A DNA stretch of 64,000 nucleotides from an uncultured Pelagibacteraceae bacterium. GTDB taxonomy: Bacteria; Pseudomonadota; Alphaproteobacteria; Pelagibacterales; Pelagibacteraceae. Location: positions 248,001-312,000 of the forward strand of contig CACHUN010000001.1 of NCBI GenBank assembly GCA_902583075.1, given 5' to 3'. The position numbers and the translations under genes are program-made. Shown here in pieces: positions 18,645-27,422 of this stretch; within the stretch, counting starts at the first letter, position 1, and each line of letters opens with the position of its first letter. A model generated the notes under the pieces. The model was not told where the DNA came from, searched no databases, and worked only from the letters and a program-made list of their open reading frames with translations.

Positions 18645-19865
18645 ATGGGTGATTTTTCTCAAAACGGAATAGTAGCAAATCTTCACGATTTTTCGATACG
18701 AAGTACTGAGCAAATAGAAAAAGACTTATTAAAATTTTCTAAAGAGAGAAAATTAGAATTAATTTTACCTTGTCTTTATTCAGAGCTTGAGGGAGATGCA
18801 TTACCAAACATTGTAAATGAAATAAGCAAAACTAAATATCTTAATCATGTGATAATTGGCTTAGATCAAGCGAATAAAGCACAAGCTAAAAAGGCATGGA
18901 AATTTTTTAAAAAGCTAAAAACACCTTTTTCTATTTTATGGAATGATGGTCCTAAATTAAAAAAATTAGATAAGGAATTAAAGGGTATAGATCTTGCACC
19001 AAAACAAATGGGTAAAGGAAGAAATGTTTGGTATTGTATTGGAATGGCAATAGCTAGAGATGAAGCTAGATCTGTTGCTTTACATGATTGTGATATAAAA
19101 ACTTATGATAGAAGGTTGTTAGCAAAACTTTTTTATCCTGTAGAAAACCCATTATTCAATTATGAATTTTGCAAAGGTTATTATCCAAGAATTGCTGATA
19201 ATAAAATGCATGGAAGAGTAGCTAGATTGCTTGTTAACCCACTACTCACAGCAATGGAAAAAACAATAGGTAAAAGTGATTACATAGACTTTATGAAATC
19301 ATTTAAATACCCATTAGCTGGAGAATTTTCATTTAGAAGAAATATTCTACCAGAACTTAGAATTTCATCAGATTGGGGAATTGAAATTGCTATTTTATCT
19401 GAAATGCAGAGAAATTATTCATCAAACAACATATGCCAAGTAGAATTAGCTGATAACTACGATCATAAACATCAGATATTATCTATAAAGGACAGCTCTA
19501 AAGGGTTATCTAAAATGTCTATTGATATAATTAAAACATTAGTAAGAAAACTTGCAACACAAGGTTATTCTTTTAGCAAAGAAACTTTTCGATCAATTAA
19601 AGCGACTTATTATAGATCTGCTTTAGATTTAATTGATATTTATAGAAGCGATGCTCAAATGAACGGATTAAAGTTTGACTCTCACAATGAGGAAAAAACA
19701 GTTGAGTTATTTGCTTTGAATATAATGAAAGCTGGTGAGTCATTCTTTGAAAATCCAATGGATACACCTTTTATACCAACTTGGCATAGAGTTAAAAGTG
19801 CTATCCCTGATTTCTTAGATAGATTTAAGGAAAGCGTTAAATCGGACAATAAAGAGTTTAAGTAA
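18645..19865 (+). CDS. Glucosyl-3-phosphoglycerate synthase-like glycosyltransferase (GT81)
   Basis: 406 residues of the GT-A fold. A nucleotide-sugar domain is shown by LILPCLYSELEGDALPNIV (about residue 37-55), HVIIGLDQANKAQAK, and the metal-binding Asp motif in ALHDCDIKTYDRR (about residue 147). The middle contains FKYPLAGEFSFRRNI and SDWGIEIAIL, typical of glucosyl-3-phosphoglycerate synthase (GpgS), which joins glucose from a nucleotide sugar to 3-phosphoglycerate. It follows the MPGP-type phosphatase at 14 bases, so the two probably make glucosylglycerate together. Mannosylglycerate synthesis is the alternative; sequence alone does not settle the sugar. Confidence 0.82.
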   Translation: MGDFSQNGIVANLHDFSIRSTEQIEKDLLKFSKERKLELILPCLYSELEGDALPNIVNEISKTKYLNHVIIGLDQANKAQAKKAWKFFKKLKTPFSILWNDGPKLKKLDKELKGIDLAPKQMGKGRNVWYCIGMAIARDEARSVALHDCDIKTYDRRLLAKLFYPVENPLFNYEFCKGYYPRIADNKMHGRVARLLVNPLLTAMEKTIGKSDYIDFMKSFKYPLAGEFSFRRNILPELRISSDWGIEIAILSEMQRNYSSNNICQVELADNYDHKHQILSIKDSSKGLSKMSIDIIKTLVRKLATQGYSFSKETFRSIKATYYRSALDLIDIYRSDAQMNGLKFDSHNEEKTVELFALNIMKAGESFFENPMDTPFIPTWHRVKSAIPDFLDRFKESVKSDNKEFK

Positions 19866-19879
19866 ACTTAATAATTAGT

Positions 19880-20143
19880 TTAATGTTTGTGATTGTGCTT
19901 TTCGTTTAAATTATCAATATCAATTTCTTTAATTTCATTAATGGGCTTTGCTATACGCCAATTCCTTACTTTCCCATCCTCTGCTCTTTCGGTTATTATT
20001 GTCTCTATAGGAGGGCAATTAGGTTCATGACAATTTAACTCAGCCATGCTTAAAATAGATTTTTCTGGAATTTGATGTTTTTTTGAAAATACAAGTTTTA
20101 AATTTCTAATAGTTTCAGCATTAGGTTTCTTTTTATTAAACAT
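19880..20143 (-). CDS. Small Cys/His protein of the zinc (Zur) cluster
   Basis: 87 residues, no known biochemical function. A central motif LNCHEPNCPPIETIITE (two Cys and a His, residues about 34-50) is conserved, as I recall, in short proteins beside CobW-type GTPases in other alphaproteobacteria, where it is often loosely annotated as nitrate reductase. The C terminus is His-rich (EKHNHKH). It is the last gene of the leftward znuA-cobW-WD40 run and lies 3 bases after the WD40 gene. Zinc binding or delivery is inference from the Cys/His motif and context. Confidence 0.7.
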   Translation of the reverse strand: MFNKKKPNAETIRNLKLVFSKKHQIPEKSILSMAELNCHEPNCPPIETIITERAEDGKVRNWRIAKPINEIKEIDIDNLNEKHNHKH

Positions 20144-20146
20144 AGA

Positions 20147-21190
20147 TTATTTTTTTTCCTCATCCCAAATCGATGTCCATAAAATATTTCCTCCCATGTC
20201 ACCAATTAATAGATGTGAGCAATCTTTGGTTACTGCAATTGCAGAAACTTCGAATTCTGTAAAGCTTCGTATAATAATTGTATTACTGGCTTTTTCAATT
20301 TCAGACAGAAAAACTGAACCGTCACTTAATCCAGTTAAAATTGCATTTTCATTTGGAAATGGTTCAACAAATGTAACTAATTTATTTCCTACATAAGGAA
20401 GACAAATAGGTTCTCTACCAACTGGTCCATCTCCATCAAATGGCCAACAAACAGCATCATTTGCACCTGATGTTGCTAAATATTTTGAGTCATCTACAAA
20501 GGCAAAACTCTTAATTTTTGCTCCATATCCTGACATTGCAGAATCAATCTTGTCTTTTAATCTCCAAAAATGTAGTTGGTTTTCTTGCATAGATGTCACC
20601 AAATACCTGTCGTCAGGACTAAAAATAACTTTATTATGAGAGCCTTTCCAAATTAAATTAGACGACGTCCATTTGTTGCTATAATCCTTTTTCCAAAGAG
20701 TTACCCCGCCATATCTAGAAACGGCCAGTTTTCTACCCTTTGAATCAAATGCAACACCACCAATAGTGCTCTCATGCTCTAATAGTTTTGGTTCTTTTTT
20801 ATTTGGCATCCACAGATATACGATATTACCTGATGTACAGACCAAACTGCCATTATTTGCTGTAACATGATCTACCCAGCGAGTACCAAAGTTCCCAATT
20901 TCATTTATTTTTCCATCTAGTGAAATTTTTAAAAAACAACCATCATCTCCACCAGTTAAAATATTGTCTCCATCTTTTGACATGCAAAGAACAATACCTT
21001 TATGAGCTTTTATAGGTTCAGAACTTTGTCCAGATGAAAAAATTCTTACAGTACCATCGCCAAATCCAACTGCTATTGAATTACCAATTGTAACAGCATT
21101 AGTAACTGGAATTCCGAGTTTAAACTCTTTTCCTCTATTTTCAAATTTGGTTTTATTTAACTCTGGAAGCTTATATAGATCAGCTTTCAT
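20147..21190 (-). CDS. WD40-repeat beta-propeller protein of the zinc cluster
   Basis: About 347 residues forming WD40-like blades throughout, for example GNSIAVGFGDGTVRIFS, DGDNILTGGDDGCFLKIS, GRKLAVSRYGGVTLWK, DDRYLVTSMQENQLHFW and NENAILTGLSDGSVFLS. No signal peptide, so cytoplasmic. The frame is open to 21202, but the ATG at 21190 makes an exact ATGA overlap with the CobW gene and is preferred. Proteins of this type lie beside CobW/ZigA-like GTPases in alphaproteobacterial zinc clusters; a scaffolding role is inference. Confidence 0.82.
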   Translation of the reverse strand: MKADLYKLPELNKTKFENRGKEFKLGIPVTNAVTIGNSIAVGFGDGTVRIFSSGQSSEPIKAHKGIVLCMSKDGDNILTGGDDGCFLKISLDGKINEIGNFGTRWVDHVTANNGSLVCTSGNIVYLWMPNKKEPKLLEHESTIGGVAFDSKGRKLAVSRYGGVTLWKKDYSNKWTSSNLIWKGSHNKVIFSPDDRYLVTSMQENQLHFWRLKDKIDSAMSGYGAKIKSFAFVDDSKYLATSGANDAVCWPFDGDGPVGREPICLPYVGNKLVTFVEPFPNENAILTGLSDGSVFLSEIEKASNTIIIRSFTEFEVSAIAVTKDCSHLLIGDMGGNILWTSIWDEEKK

Positions 21191-22161
21191 GCCGATTTGC
21201 AATTTTCAAATCCTTCTTTCAAATTCATCGTTTCAAGATTTCGACCAATAAAAACTAATCGAGAACTTCGTTCTTTTCCTTCTGGCCATTTACCCATTGG
21301 TGAAGCATCCATAAGCATATGTACACCTTGAAATACATATCGATCACTTTCTCCTGTAAAGTCGAGTATACCTTTTGTTCTTAAAATATCCTGACCTTTG
21401 GTTTGTAATAGTTTACTAAACCAATCTTGAAATTTTTCCATATCTAAAGGGGTGTCAGATACAAACGATAAGCTAGTTACGTCATCGTCATGCTCATGGT
21501 CATGATCTGATGTAAGAAAATCAGGCTCAACATCTAAAACACGTTTTAAACTAAATGCATCAAGATTTAAAATCTCATTTAAAGATACTCCACATTTGGT
21601 TGTATTAATAATTTTTGCAAAAGGATTAATTTTTTTTATTCTTTCTTTAACAACTTCTAATCCACTTTCATCAACAAGATCTATTTTGTTTAATAATACA
21701 ACGTCTGCAAAGGCAATTTGTTCCTCTGCTTCGTGATGATCTGTTAATTGTGTACTTAAATGAACAGCATCAGCAACAGTAACAATTGCATCTAACTTTG
21801 TTCGATCAGCGACATCTTGATCGACAAAAAAAGTTTGTGCAACGGGAGCTGGATCAGCTAATCCAGTGGTTTCTACTATGATTGCATCAAGTTTATCAGC
21901 TCGCTTCATTAACCCACTTAAAATACGGATTAAATCTCCTCTTACGGTGCAACAAATGCAACCATTGTTCATCTCAAATACCTCTTCATCAGCATCAACA
22001 ACCAAATCGTTATCAATGCCCTGCTCACCAAATTCATTAACTATTACAGCATATTTTTTTCCATGCTGTTCTGTTAAAATTCTGTTTAAAAGAGTAGTTT
22101 TTCCAGCACCTAAAAAACCTGTTAAAACAGTAACAGGAACTTGTTTGTTAGTTTCTTCCAT
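21187..22161 (-). CDS. CobW/COG0523-type GTPase (zinc chaperone-like)
   Basis: 324-residue G3E GTPase. Walker A GFLGAGKTTLLNRIL (about residue 15-29), the metal-binding GCICC motif (about residue 68-72), the ETTGLADPAP switch, and NKIDLVDE nucleotide specificity motif. A His/Asp loop DHDHEHDDD lies between the GTPase and the CobW C-terminal domain, a common zinc-handling feature. Placed after znuA and before the WD40 gene in a Zur-type cluster, it is most likely a zinc metallochaperone (ZagA/ZigA type), not a cobalamin enzyme. It lies 8 bases after the znuA stop. Confidence 0.88.
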   Translation of the reverse strand: MEETNKQVPVTVLTGFLGAGKTTLLNRILTEQHGKKYAVIVNEFGEQGIDNDLVVDADEEVFEMNNGCICCTVRGDLIRILSGLMKRADKLDAIIVETTGLADPAPVAQTFFVDQDVADRTKLDAIVTVADAVHLSTQLTDHHEAEEQIAFADVVLLNKIDLVDESGLEVVKERIKKINPFAKIINTTKCGVSLNEILNLDAFSLKRVLDVEPDFLTSDHDHEHDDDVTSLSFVSDTPLDMEKFQDWFSKLLQTKGQDILRTKGILDFTGESDRYVFQGVHMLMDASPMGKWPEGKERSSRLVFIGRNLETMNLKEGFENCKSA

Positions 22162-22169
22162 TAATTAAA

Positions 22170-23264
22170 TTAACATCCTTTAAAGGATTTTGACATATTT
22201 TTTATTAAATCAAAATATAAACCTTTTCCAGGATTTAAAGTTGCACCCAACGGATCAACAATACCGGTTTTAATATTCATATCTTTTGCAACAGCTTTAA
22301 TGATGTCTGGATTAAATTGAGGCTCAGAAAATACACAAGCTACTTTATCGTGCTCAATTACTTCTCTGATCTCTGAAAGTTGTTCCGCGCCAGGTAATAC
22401 ATCCGTGTTAACTGTGAAAGCTCCTAATATATTTACATTAAATCTTTTCTCAAAGTATTGGTAAGCGTCGTGAAAAACGATCGAGGCAGTACTTTCATTA
22501 AGTTCTGCGGTTACATCTTTTGTAAGTTTATCAATTTCTTTATAAGCCTTACTTAAATTTGCTCTATAAGCAGCTTCATTTGTTGGGTCATTTTCAATTA
22601 AGTGCTTAGACATTTCAAATAAAATAACTTTTGCATTAATTGGGTCTAACCAAATATGTGGATCAAATTCACCGTGGTGGTGTCCTTCGTGTCCATCATG
22701 ATCATCATGGTCATCATGCCCATCTTCTTTTTTTGCATGGTCATGATCATCGTGGTCATCCTTTTTCTTATGTCCATGATCGTCATGATCGTCCTCTTTA
22801 TGCCCATCTTCTTTTTTTGCATGGTCATGATCATCGTGATCATCTTTTTTCTTGTGTCCGTGATCATCATGATCATCGTGATCGTCATGGTCATCAAAAA
22901 TATTTCTCTCTCTAAATTTTAATTTAACTAAACCTTTAATCTCTAATAACTCAATTTTTTCTGCCTCATTAGCAATTGAGTCTAACGGTTTTTCTAAAAA
23001 ATTTTCTAAATCTTCACCTACCCAAAAAACAATGTCAGCATCTTGTAACATTTTTGCATGCGAGGGTTTCATGGCAAATCCATGTGGTGAAGCGTATCCT
23101 TCAACTATTAAATCTGGTTTAGCTACACCATCCATTAAATAGCTAGCTAAAGAGTGTATTGGCTTAATTGATGCAACGACTTTGATGTTGGCATTTGCTG
23201 ATGTAAATAAAGTTAAAAATGATAGTATTGTTAAAATTATTGAAGATTTTTTTAGATTTTTCAT
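22170..23264 (-). CDS. znuA: Zinc ABC transporter substrate-binding protein ZnuA
   Basis: Periplasmic zinc receptor, 364 residues. Signal peptide at residues 1-25 (ending TSANA). Cluster A-I fold with the metal ligands expected at HSLASYLMDG (about residue 37), DPHIWLDPIN (about 201-210) and a C-terminal Asp/Glu region. Residues 124-199 are an extreme His/Asp loop that contains a perfect 26-residue tandem repeat (residues 130-155 and 158-183, period 84 bases). Such loops bind extra zinc before delivery. First gene of the leftward zinc operon; divergent from znuC across 73 bases that hold two Zur-box-like palindromes. Confidence 0.95.
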   Translation of the reverse strand: MKNLKKSSIILTILSFLTLFTSANANIKVVASIKPIHSLASYLMDGVAKPDLIVEGYASPHGFAMKPSHAKMLQDADIVFWVGEDLENFLEKPLDSIANEAEKIELLEIKGLVKLKFRERNIFDDHDDHDDHDDHGHKKKDDHDDHDHAKKEDGHKEDDHDDHGHKKKDDHDDHDHAKKEDGHDDHDDHDGHEGHHHGEFDPHIWLDPINAKVILFEMSKHLIENDPTNEAAYRANLSKAYKEIDKLTKDVTAELNESTASIVFHDAYQYFEKRFNVNILGAFTVNTDVLPGAEQLSEIREVIEHDKVACVFSEPQFNPDIIKAVAKDMNIKTGIVDPLGATLNPGKGLYFDLIKNMSKSFKGC

Positions 23265-23285
23265 AATATTTGGTTATTGTTAATT

Positions 23286-23298
23286 GTTATAATATAAC
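23286..23298. promoter_or_regulatory. Zur-box-like palindrome 1
   Basis: GTTATAATATAAC is a perfect 6+1+6 inverted repeat in the 73-base znuA/znuC divergent region. It matches the alphaproteobacterial Zur operator as I know it (GTTAT-AT-rich-ATAAC). The divergent genes encode zinc uptake and the rightward operon contains the zur-like regulator itself, which fits autoregulated zinc repression. Confidence 0.75.
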
Positions 23299-23303
23299 GC
23301 TGT

Positions 23304-23316
23304 GTAATAATATAAC
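23304..23316. promoter_or_regulatory. Zur-box-like palindrome 2
   Basis: GTAATAATATAAC differs from the first palindrome at one base and is centred 18 bases from it, so the two sites would lie on nearly the same DNA face region. One site may serve each divergent promoter, or both may bind Zur cooperatively. Confidence 0.65.
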
Positions 23317-23337
23317 ATATTTAAGTCAAGTGAATAA

Positions 23338-24084
23338 ATGAGCATGGGAAATAATATTTTAGTAAAATTAAACAATGTTGGTTTTCAACAAAATCAAAAG
23401 TGGCTTGTTCAAGGTGTTTCTTTGCAAGTCGAAAAAGGTAAAATTGTTACCTTAATCGGTCCTAATGGTTCTGGTAAAAGTACAACTGCTAAAATTGCTC
23501 TAGGTTTATTTAAAAATATTGAGGGTCAAGTTGAAAAATTCACAAATAATATTGGTTATGTTCCACAAAAAATATCAATAGATTGGACACTTCCTCTAAG
23601 AGTTAGAGATTTTATGCTTTTAACGGATAATCTTACAGAAGACGTAATTGATGAAGCACTTTCATTAACTGGTGTAATTAATTTAAAAGATAAAAGTTTG
23701 GGAAATTTATCAGGTGGAGAATTTCAAAGAGTGTTACTTGCCAGAGCTATTTCAAAAAAACCTGAATTGTTAGTGCTTGATGAGCCAGTTCAAGGTGTAG
23801 ATTTTACGGGAGAAATTGCCTTGTATGAATTAATTAAAGAAATTTCAGAAAAATTAAATTGCGGTATTTTATTAATATCCCATGACTTACATACAGTAAT
23901 GAGCGCTACCGATCATGTTGTTTGTTTAAATGGTCATGTCTGTTGTTCAGGTTCACCTAAAGAAGTTGCAAAAAATAGTGAATACAAAGCATTGTTTGGC
24001 GAACAAGCCTCTCAAACTCTTTCAATTTATGAACATAAGCACGATCATGTTCATGCTAATGATGGGGATATAAAAAAAAATTGA
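23338..24084 (+). CDS. znuC: Zinc ABC transporter ATP-binding protein ZnuC
   Basis: 248-residue ABC ATPase. Walker A GPNGSGKST (about residue 40), signature LSGGEFQRVLLARAIS, Walker B LLVLDEPVQGVDF and the switch ISHDLHTV. The C terminus has a short His-rich tail (YEHKHDHVHAND), a feature of ZnuC proteins. Starts the rightward operon opposite znuA; one base separates it from znuB. Confidence 0.95.
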   Translation: MSMGNNILVKLNNVGFQQNQKWLVQGVSLQVEKGKIVTLIGPNGSGKSTTAKIALGLFKNIEGQVEKFTNNIGYVPQKISIDWTLPLRVRDFMLLTDNLTEDVIDEALSLTGVINLKDKSLGNLSGGEFQRVLLARAISKKPELLVLDEPVQGVDFTGEIALYELIKEISEKLNCGILLISHDLHTVMSATDHVVCLNGHVCCSGSPKEVAKNSEYKALFGEQASQTLSIYEHKHDHVHANDGDIKKN

Positions 24085-24085
24085 T

Positions 24086-24889
24086 ATGTTTGACGATTTT
24101 TTTATAAGAGCGTTGGTTGCAGGTATTGGTATTGCTTTTGTTGCGGGACCACTTGGTTGTTTTGTTGTGTGGAGGAGATTGTCTTATTTTGGAGATACAC
24201 TCGCCCACTCCGCATTACTAGGTGTAACAATTGCATATTCATTAGAATTTAATATTGCTGTTTCAATATTTTTAATTTCATCAGCAATTGCATTAATTTT
24301 AATACAACTACAAAAAAAAACTAATCTTCCAAGTGATGCATTGTTAGGGCTTTTGGCCCACTCGTCATTAGCAGTTGGATTAGTGGTGATTGGATTTTTA
24401 ACCTTTATTAGATTTGATATTATGGGATTGTTGTTTGGGGATATATTAGCAGTTAATAAAAAAGATTTGATAACAATATGGGTTGGTGGAGCCTTAATTT
24501 TATTGGTTTTAAGATTAATATGGAAACCATTGTTCGCCTCAACTGTAAATTATGAATTAGCACAGGCAGAAGGTCTAAACCCTGATAGAGCAAAAGCAGT
24601 CTTTACAGTCTTATTGGCCGCAATAATTGCCATATCTATCAAATTAGTTGGAGTGCTATTAATTACAGGAATGTTAATTATACCAACTGCTATGGCTAGA
24701 AATCTTTCAGATAACCCGAAAAAGATGGTGATTTTTGCAATAATAGGAGGATTGTTATCAGTGTTTATAGGATTGTTCTCTTCCTTAGAATTTAATACAC
24801 CGTCTGGTCCATCCATAATTGCTGCAGCTCTAGTGTTGTTTATTTTTTCATTACTTAAAGTTAAACAAACGATTCAATTGAAAAATTAA
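24086..24889 (+). CDS. znuB: Zinc ABC transporter permease ZnuB
   Basis: 267-residue polytopic membrane protein with about eight segments, the ABC-3 permease family. The early VWRRLSYFGDTLAHSALLGV stretch and LLITGMLIIPTAMARNLS are characteristic. Together with ZnuA and ZnuC it forms the high-affinity zinc importer. Lies directly between znuC and the Fur-family gene in the same direction. Confidence 0.95.
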   Translation: MFDDFFIRALVAGIGIAFVAGPLGCFVVWRRLSYFGDTLAHSALLGVTIAYSLEFNIAVSIFLISSAIALILIQLQKKTNLPSDALLGLLAHSSLAVGLVVIGFLTFIRFDIMGLLFGDILAVNKKDLITIWVGGALILLVLRLIWKPLFASTVNYELAQAEGLNPDRAKAVFTVLLAAIIAISIKLVGVLLITGMLIIPTAMARNLSDNPKKMVIFAIIGGLLSVFIGLFSSLEFNTPSGPSIIAAALVLFIFSLLKVKQTIQLKN

Positions 24890-24913
24890 TGGAATATTAT
24901 AAAGAATAATTAA

Positions 24914-25306
24914 ATGCAAAAACAAGAAACATTATCCAAAAACCAAAAAATAATTTTGGATTTAATTGAAAAATCTGATCAACCACTAAAAGCATATTCA
25001 ATTTTATTTGATGTTAAAAAAAAAGGTATTAATGCTCCTTTGCAAGTTTATAGAGCTTTAAACAAACTAGTCAAAATTGGAAAAATTCATAAAATAGAAA
25101 GTAGAAACGCTTTCATCGCTTGTAAAAATTCAAAATGTCAAATTGCTAAAGCTACTGTTTTTTCAATTTGTGAAAGTTGTGAAGATGTAACTGAAATTCA
25201 TGATCATAAATTATCAGAACACTTAAGAGATTTTAAAGATAACAAAGGAATGAAATATAATAAATACAATTTAGAATTTTTTGGTCTGTGCAAGAAATGC
25301 GTTTAA
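24914..25306 (+). CDS. zur: Fur-family regulator, probable Zur
   Basis: 130-residue Fur-family repressor: N-terminal winged helix (about residues 8-75, with INAPLQVYRALNKLVKIGKIHKIE), then a dimerisation domain with the structural zinc site CESC (about residue 92-95) and CKKC at the C terminus. Position as the third gene after znuC-znuB argues for Zur rather than Fur. It would repress both divergent zinc operons through the palindromes at 23286-23316. 24 bases follow znuB. Confidence 0.9.
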   Translation: MQKQETLSKNQKIILDLIEKSDQPLKAYSILFDVKKKGINAPLQVYRALNKLVKIGKIHKIESRNAFIACKNSKCQIAKATVFSICESCEDVTEIHDHKLSEHLRDFKDNKGMKYNKYNLEFFGLCKKCV

Positions 25307-25309
25307 AAA

Positions 25310-25903
25310 ATGAAAATTGAATATTATTTTAGTGTCCTATCTCCGTTTAGTTATTTAGGAGCTGATAGATTTACAAAGATAGTAAGCAAATATAATTTAG
25401 AGGTTATAGAAAAACCACTTGATTTAGTTGGCGAAATATTTCCAAATACTGGTGGATTGCCAGTTCCTAAAAGACATCCTGCTAGACAAAAATATAGACT
25501 TGTAGAACTGGAGAGAATTTCAAATAAACTAGGTTTGCCGATTATTAAAAAGCCAAAATTTTTTCCACCTAAAGACCCACACTTACCAGCAAAATTTGTA
25601 ATAGCTTCAAATAAATTGGGTAATAAACTTCATTTTGGAAATGAATGTTTAAAATATTTATGGTCTATGGATAAAGATCTTTCTGATCACAATACACTTC
25701 AGGAAATTTGTGAAAAATTAAATTTAAACTTTGAAGAAATGAAGAAATTAGCTTTATCTGAAGATGTAAACTTGGAATATCAAAAAAATTCAAAAGATGC
25801 GGTTGATAATGATGTATTTGGCGCTCCTTCGTATGTCTTAAATAATGAGATTTTTTGGGGTCAAGATAGATTAGATTATCTTGAAGATGCATTAAATAAA
25901 TAA
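25310..25903 (+). CDS. DsbA-fold 2-hydroxychromene-2-carboxylate isomerase family protein
   Basis: 197 residues with the thioredoxin/DsbA-like fold of the HCCA isomerase (kappa GST-like) family: IEYYFSVLSPFSYLGADRF at the N terminus with a Ser in place of the catalytic Cys pair, PRKHPARQ-like loop seen as PVPKRHPARQKYR, and DNDVFGAPSYVLNNEIFWGQDRLDYLE at the C terminus. It starts 3 bases after zur. Isomerisation in aromatic degradation is the founding activity, but no aromatic genes are near, so the substrate is unknown; it may simply be a glutathione-dependent enzyme. Confidence 0.83.
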   Translation: MKIEYYFSVLSPFSYLGADRFTKIVSKYNLEVIEKPLDLVGEIFPNTGGLPVPKRHPARQKYRLVELERISNKLGLPIIKKPKFFPPKDPHLPAKFVIASNKLGNKLHFGNECLKYLWSMDKDLSDHNTLQEICEKLNLNFEEMKKLALSEDVNLEYQKNSKDAVDNDVFGAPSYVLNNEIFWGQDRLDYLEDALNK

Positions 25904-26027
25904 TTTAAAATTAATAAATTTTATTAATAATTTAATTAAGCATTAATAGAAACTAATTTTAACAAATCTTTAAAATAATATTATCATAATTTAAAATGGT
26001 AATAAATTTAAAAAAAAAGGAGAGAAA

Positions 26028-26267
26028 ATGACTGCAAATATCAGAATATTAAAATGGACAAGCACAGTTTTGACGCTTTTAGGAATATTAACTTTTTATT
26101 TAGATTACTATCCTTATAGCATGATACCTCACAGTTTAGGTATAATCGGTTGGACTATTGTTGGTACCATTACAAAGGATAAACCTTTATTAACAAATTT
26201 TTCACTACAAATCCCGATAATGATTGCAGGTATAATTAAGTATTCTTATACAACTGGGTTATTTTAA
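26028..26267 (+). CDS. Small membrane protein of unknown function
   Basis: 79 residues with two or three hydrophobic segments (about residues 9-25, 30-48 and 58-76). No family recognised. A strong ribosome-binding site (AAGGAGAG, 5-12 bases before the ATG) is unusual for this window and suggests high translation. A 124-base AT-rich gap with only weak AT hairpins precedes it. Its stop overlaps the end of convergent phnM by 4 bases. Function cannot be assigned. Confidence 0.7.
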   Translation: MTANIRILKWTSTVLTLLGILTFYLDYYPYSMIPHSLGIIGWTIVGTITKDKPLLTNFSLQIPIMIAGIIKYSYTTGLF

Positions 26268-27400
26268 CTTACTTGGATTCCGTTTGACCAAACATTTTTT
26301 ACAACTGGTAAATTTTGATAAATTTTAAACCTTATTAAATCTGCTCTCTTATTATTGTCAATGGAACCCCTGTCATTTAAATTTGTAGCTATAGACGGAG
26401 CGTGACTAGCTGCTGCAAATGCTTTTGGAAGATTATCAATTTCTAAACCCCATTTGACAACAGATATAATTAATGATGATGGAATATAATCTGAGCTTAA
26501 GATATCTAAACAATCATTTTCTAAGAGTTCTTTTGCAGATATATTGCCAGAGTGTGAACCTCCTCTAAGTAAATTAGGAGATCCCATCATAACTTTAATA
26601 TTGTAATCTTTAGAAGTTTTGGCTGCTTCTAATGTTGTTGGAAATTCAGCCAATTTTACTCCATATTTATTTGAATTATGAACATCATTTTCTGTGGTAT
26701 CGTCGTGACTAGCCAAAATACAATCATATGATGATTTAAATTCTAAAATTTTATCTATGTGTTTCTTGCTATTTTTTTTTTGAAGATTTTTTAAGTGATC
26801 AAAATGAATTTCCATTTCATTTTCTGTCATACCGTGTTTAATTGAAAGATATTCTTTGTACTTATCTATAACTCTAAATTGCCTCTGACCTGGTGTATGA
26901 TCCATTATACTAATCAGTTTTACATCGTGAGTTTCATTGTATTCGTCTAATTCATCAATCAAATTCTCCGAACAAGTTTCAGCTCTTAAATGTATTTTGT
27001 GATCAATCTTGAGAATATTATCTTTTTTAAAACTTGAAATTATATCCGAACAGTTTTTTGCATATTTTTTATATTTTCCTGTTTTTTCAATAGAACCAAC
27101 TCTTAATGCATCAAAAACTGTAGTTATTCCAACAGATGCTAATTCTCTATCATGAGATAAAATTGCATTTTCTACTGGAAATGAAACTTTAGGTCTTGGT
27201 GTCATGTGTCTTTCAAGATTGTCAGTATGTAATTCAACCAATCCTGGCGAAATATAATCTTTTTCGCAGTCTATAGAGCTTTTGTTATTACTTAATCCAC
27301 TACTTATATCGACAATCTTGTTATCTTTAATCCTGATATGACCATGAACGATTTCATCTTTTTTAATTATCATGGCATTGTTTAAAATATATTCATGCAT
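26264..27400 (-). CDS. phnM: Alpha-D-ribose 1-methylphosphonate 5-triphosphate diphosphatase PhnM
   Basis: Amidohydrolase of the C-P lyase pathway that removes pyrophosphate from ribose 1-phosphonate 5-triphosphate. 378 residues: metal-binding GLVELHTDNLERHM near residue 53, DHTPGQRQFR, EMEIHFDHL, ASHDDTTENDV and the C-terminal ILSSDYIPSSL that are typical of PhnM. A GTG precedes at 27403, but the ATG at 27400 is preferred because it lies 22 bases from a PhoB-like box, the same spacing as in two other genes here. It is separated from the phnG-N block by a gene on the other strand. Confidence 0.94.
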   Translation of the reverse strand: MHEYILNNAMIIKKDEIVHGHIRIKDNKIVDISSGLSNNKSSIDCEKDYISPGLVELHTDNLERHMTPRPKVSFPVENAILSHDRELASVGITTVFDALRVGSIEKTGKYKKYAKNCSDIISSFKKDNILKIDHKIHLRAETCSENLIDELDEYNETHDVKLISIMDHTPGQRQFRVIDKYKEYLSIKHGMTENEMEIHFDHLKNLQKKNSKKHIDKILEFKSSYDCILASHDDTTENDVHNSNKYGVKLAEFPTTLEAAKTSKDYNIKVMMGSPNLLRGGSHSGNISAKELLENDCLDILSSDYIPSSLIISVVKWGLEIDNLPKAFAAASHAPSIATNLNDRGSIDNNKRADLIRFKIYQNLPVVKNVWSNGIQVS

Positions 27401-27422
27401 CACTTTTTAATACACATGAATT

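Noticed and set aside
22716..22877. Tandem repeat that might be taken for a CRISPR-like array
   Set aside because: The two copies are in frame inside znuA, with an 84-base period and no spacers or cas genes.
22640..22922. Several overlapping open frames on both strands opposite the His/Asp loop of znuA
   Set aside because: They are produced by the repeated CAT/GAT codons of the ZnuA loop and encode His/Met/Ile-rich strings with no gene context.
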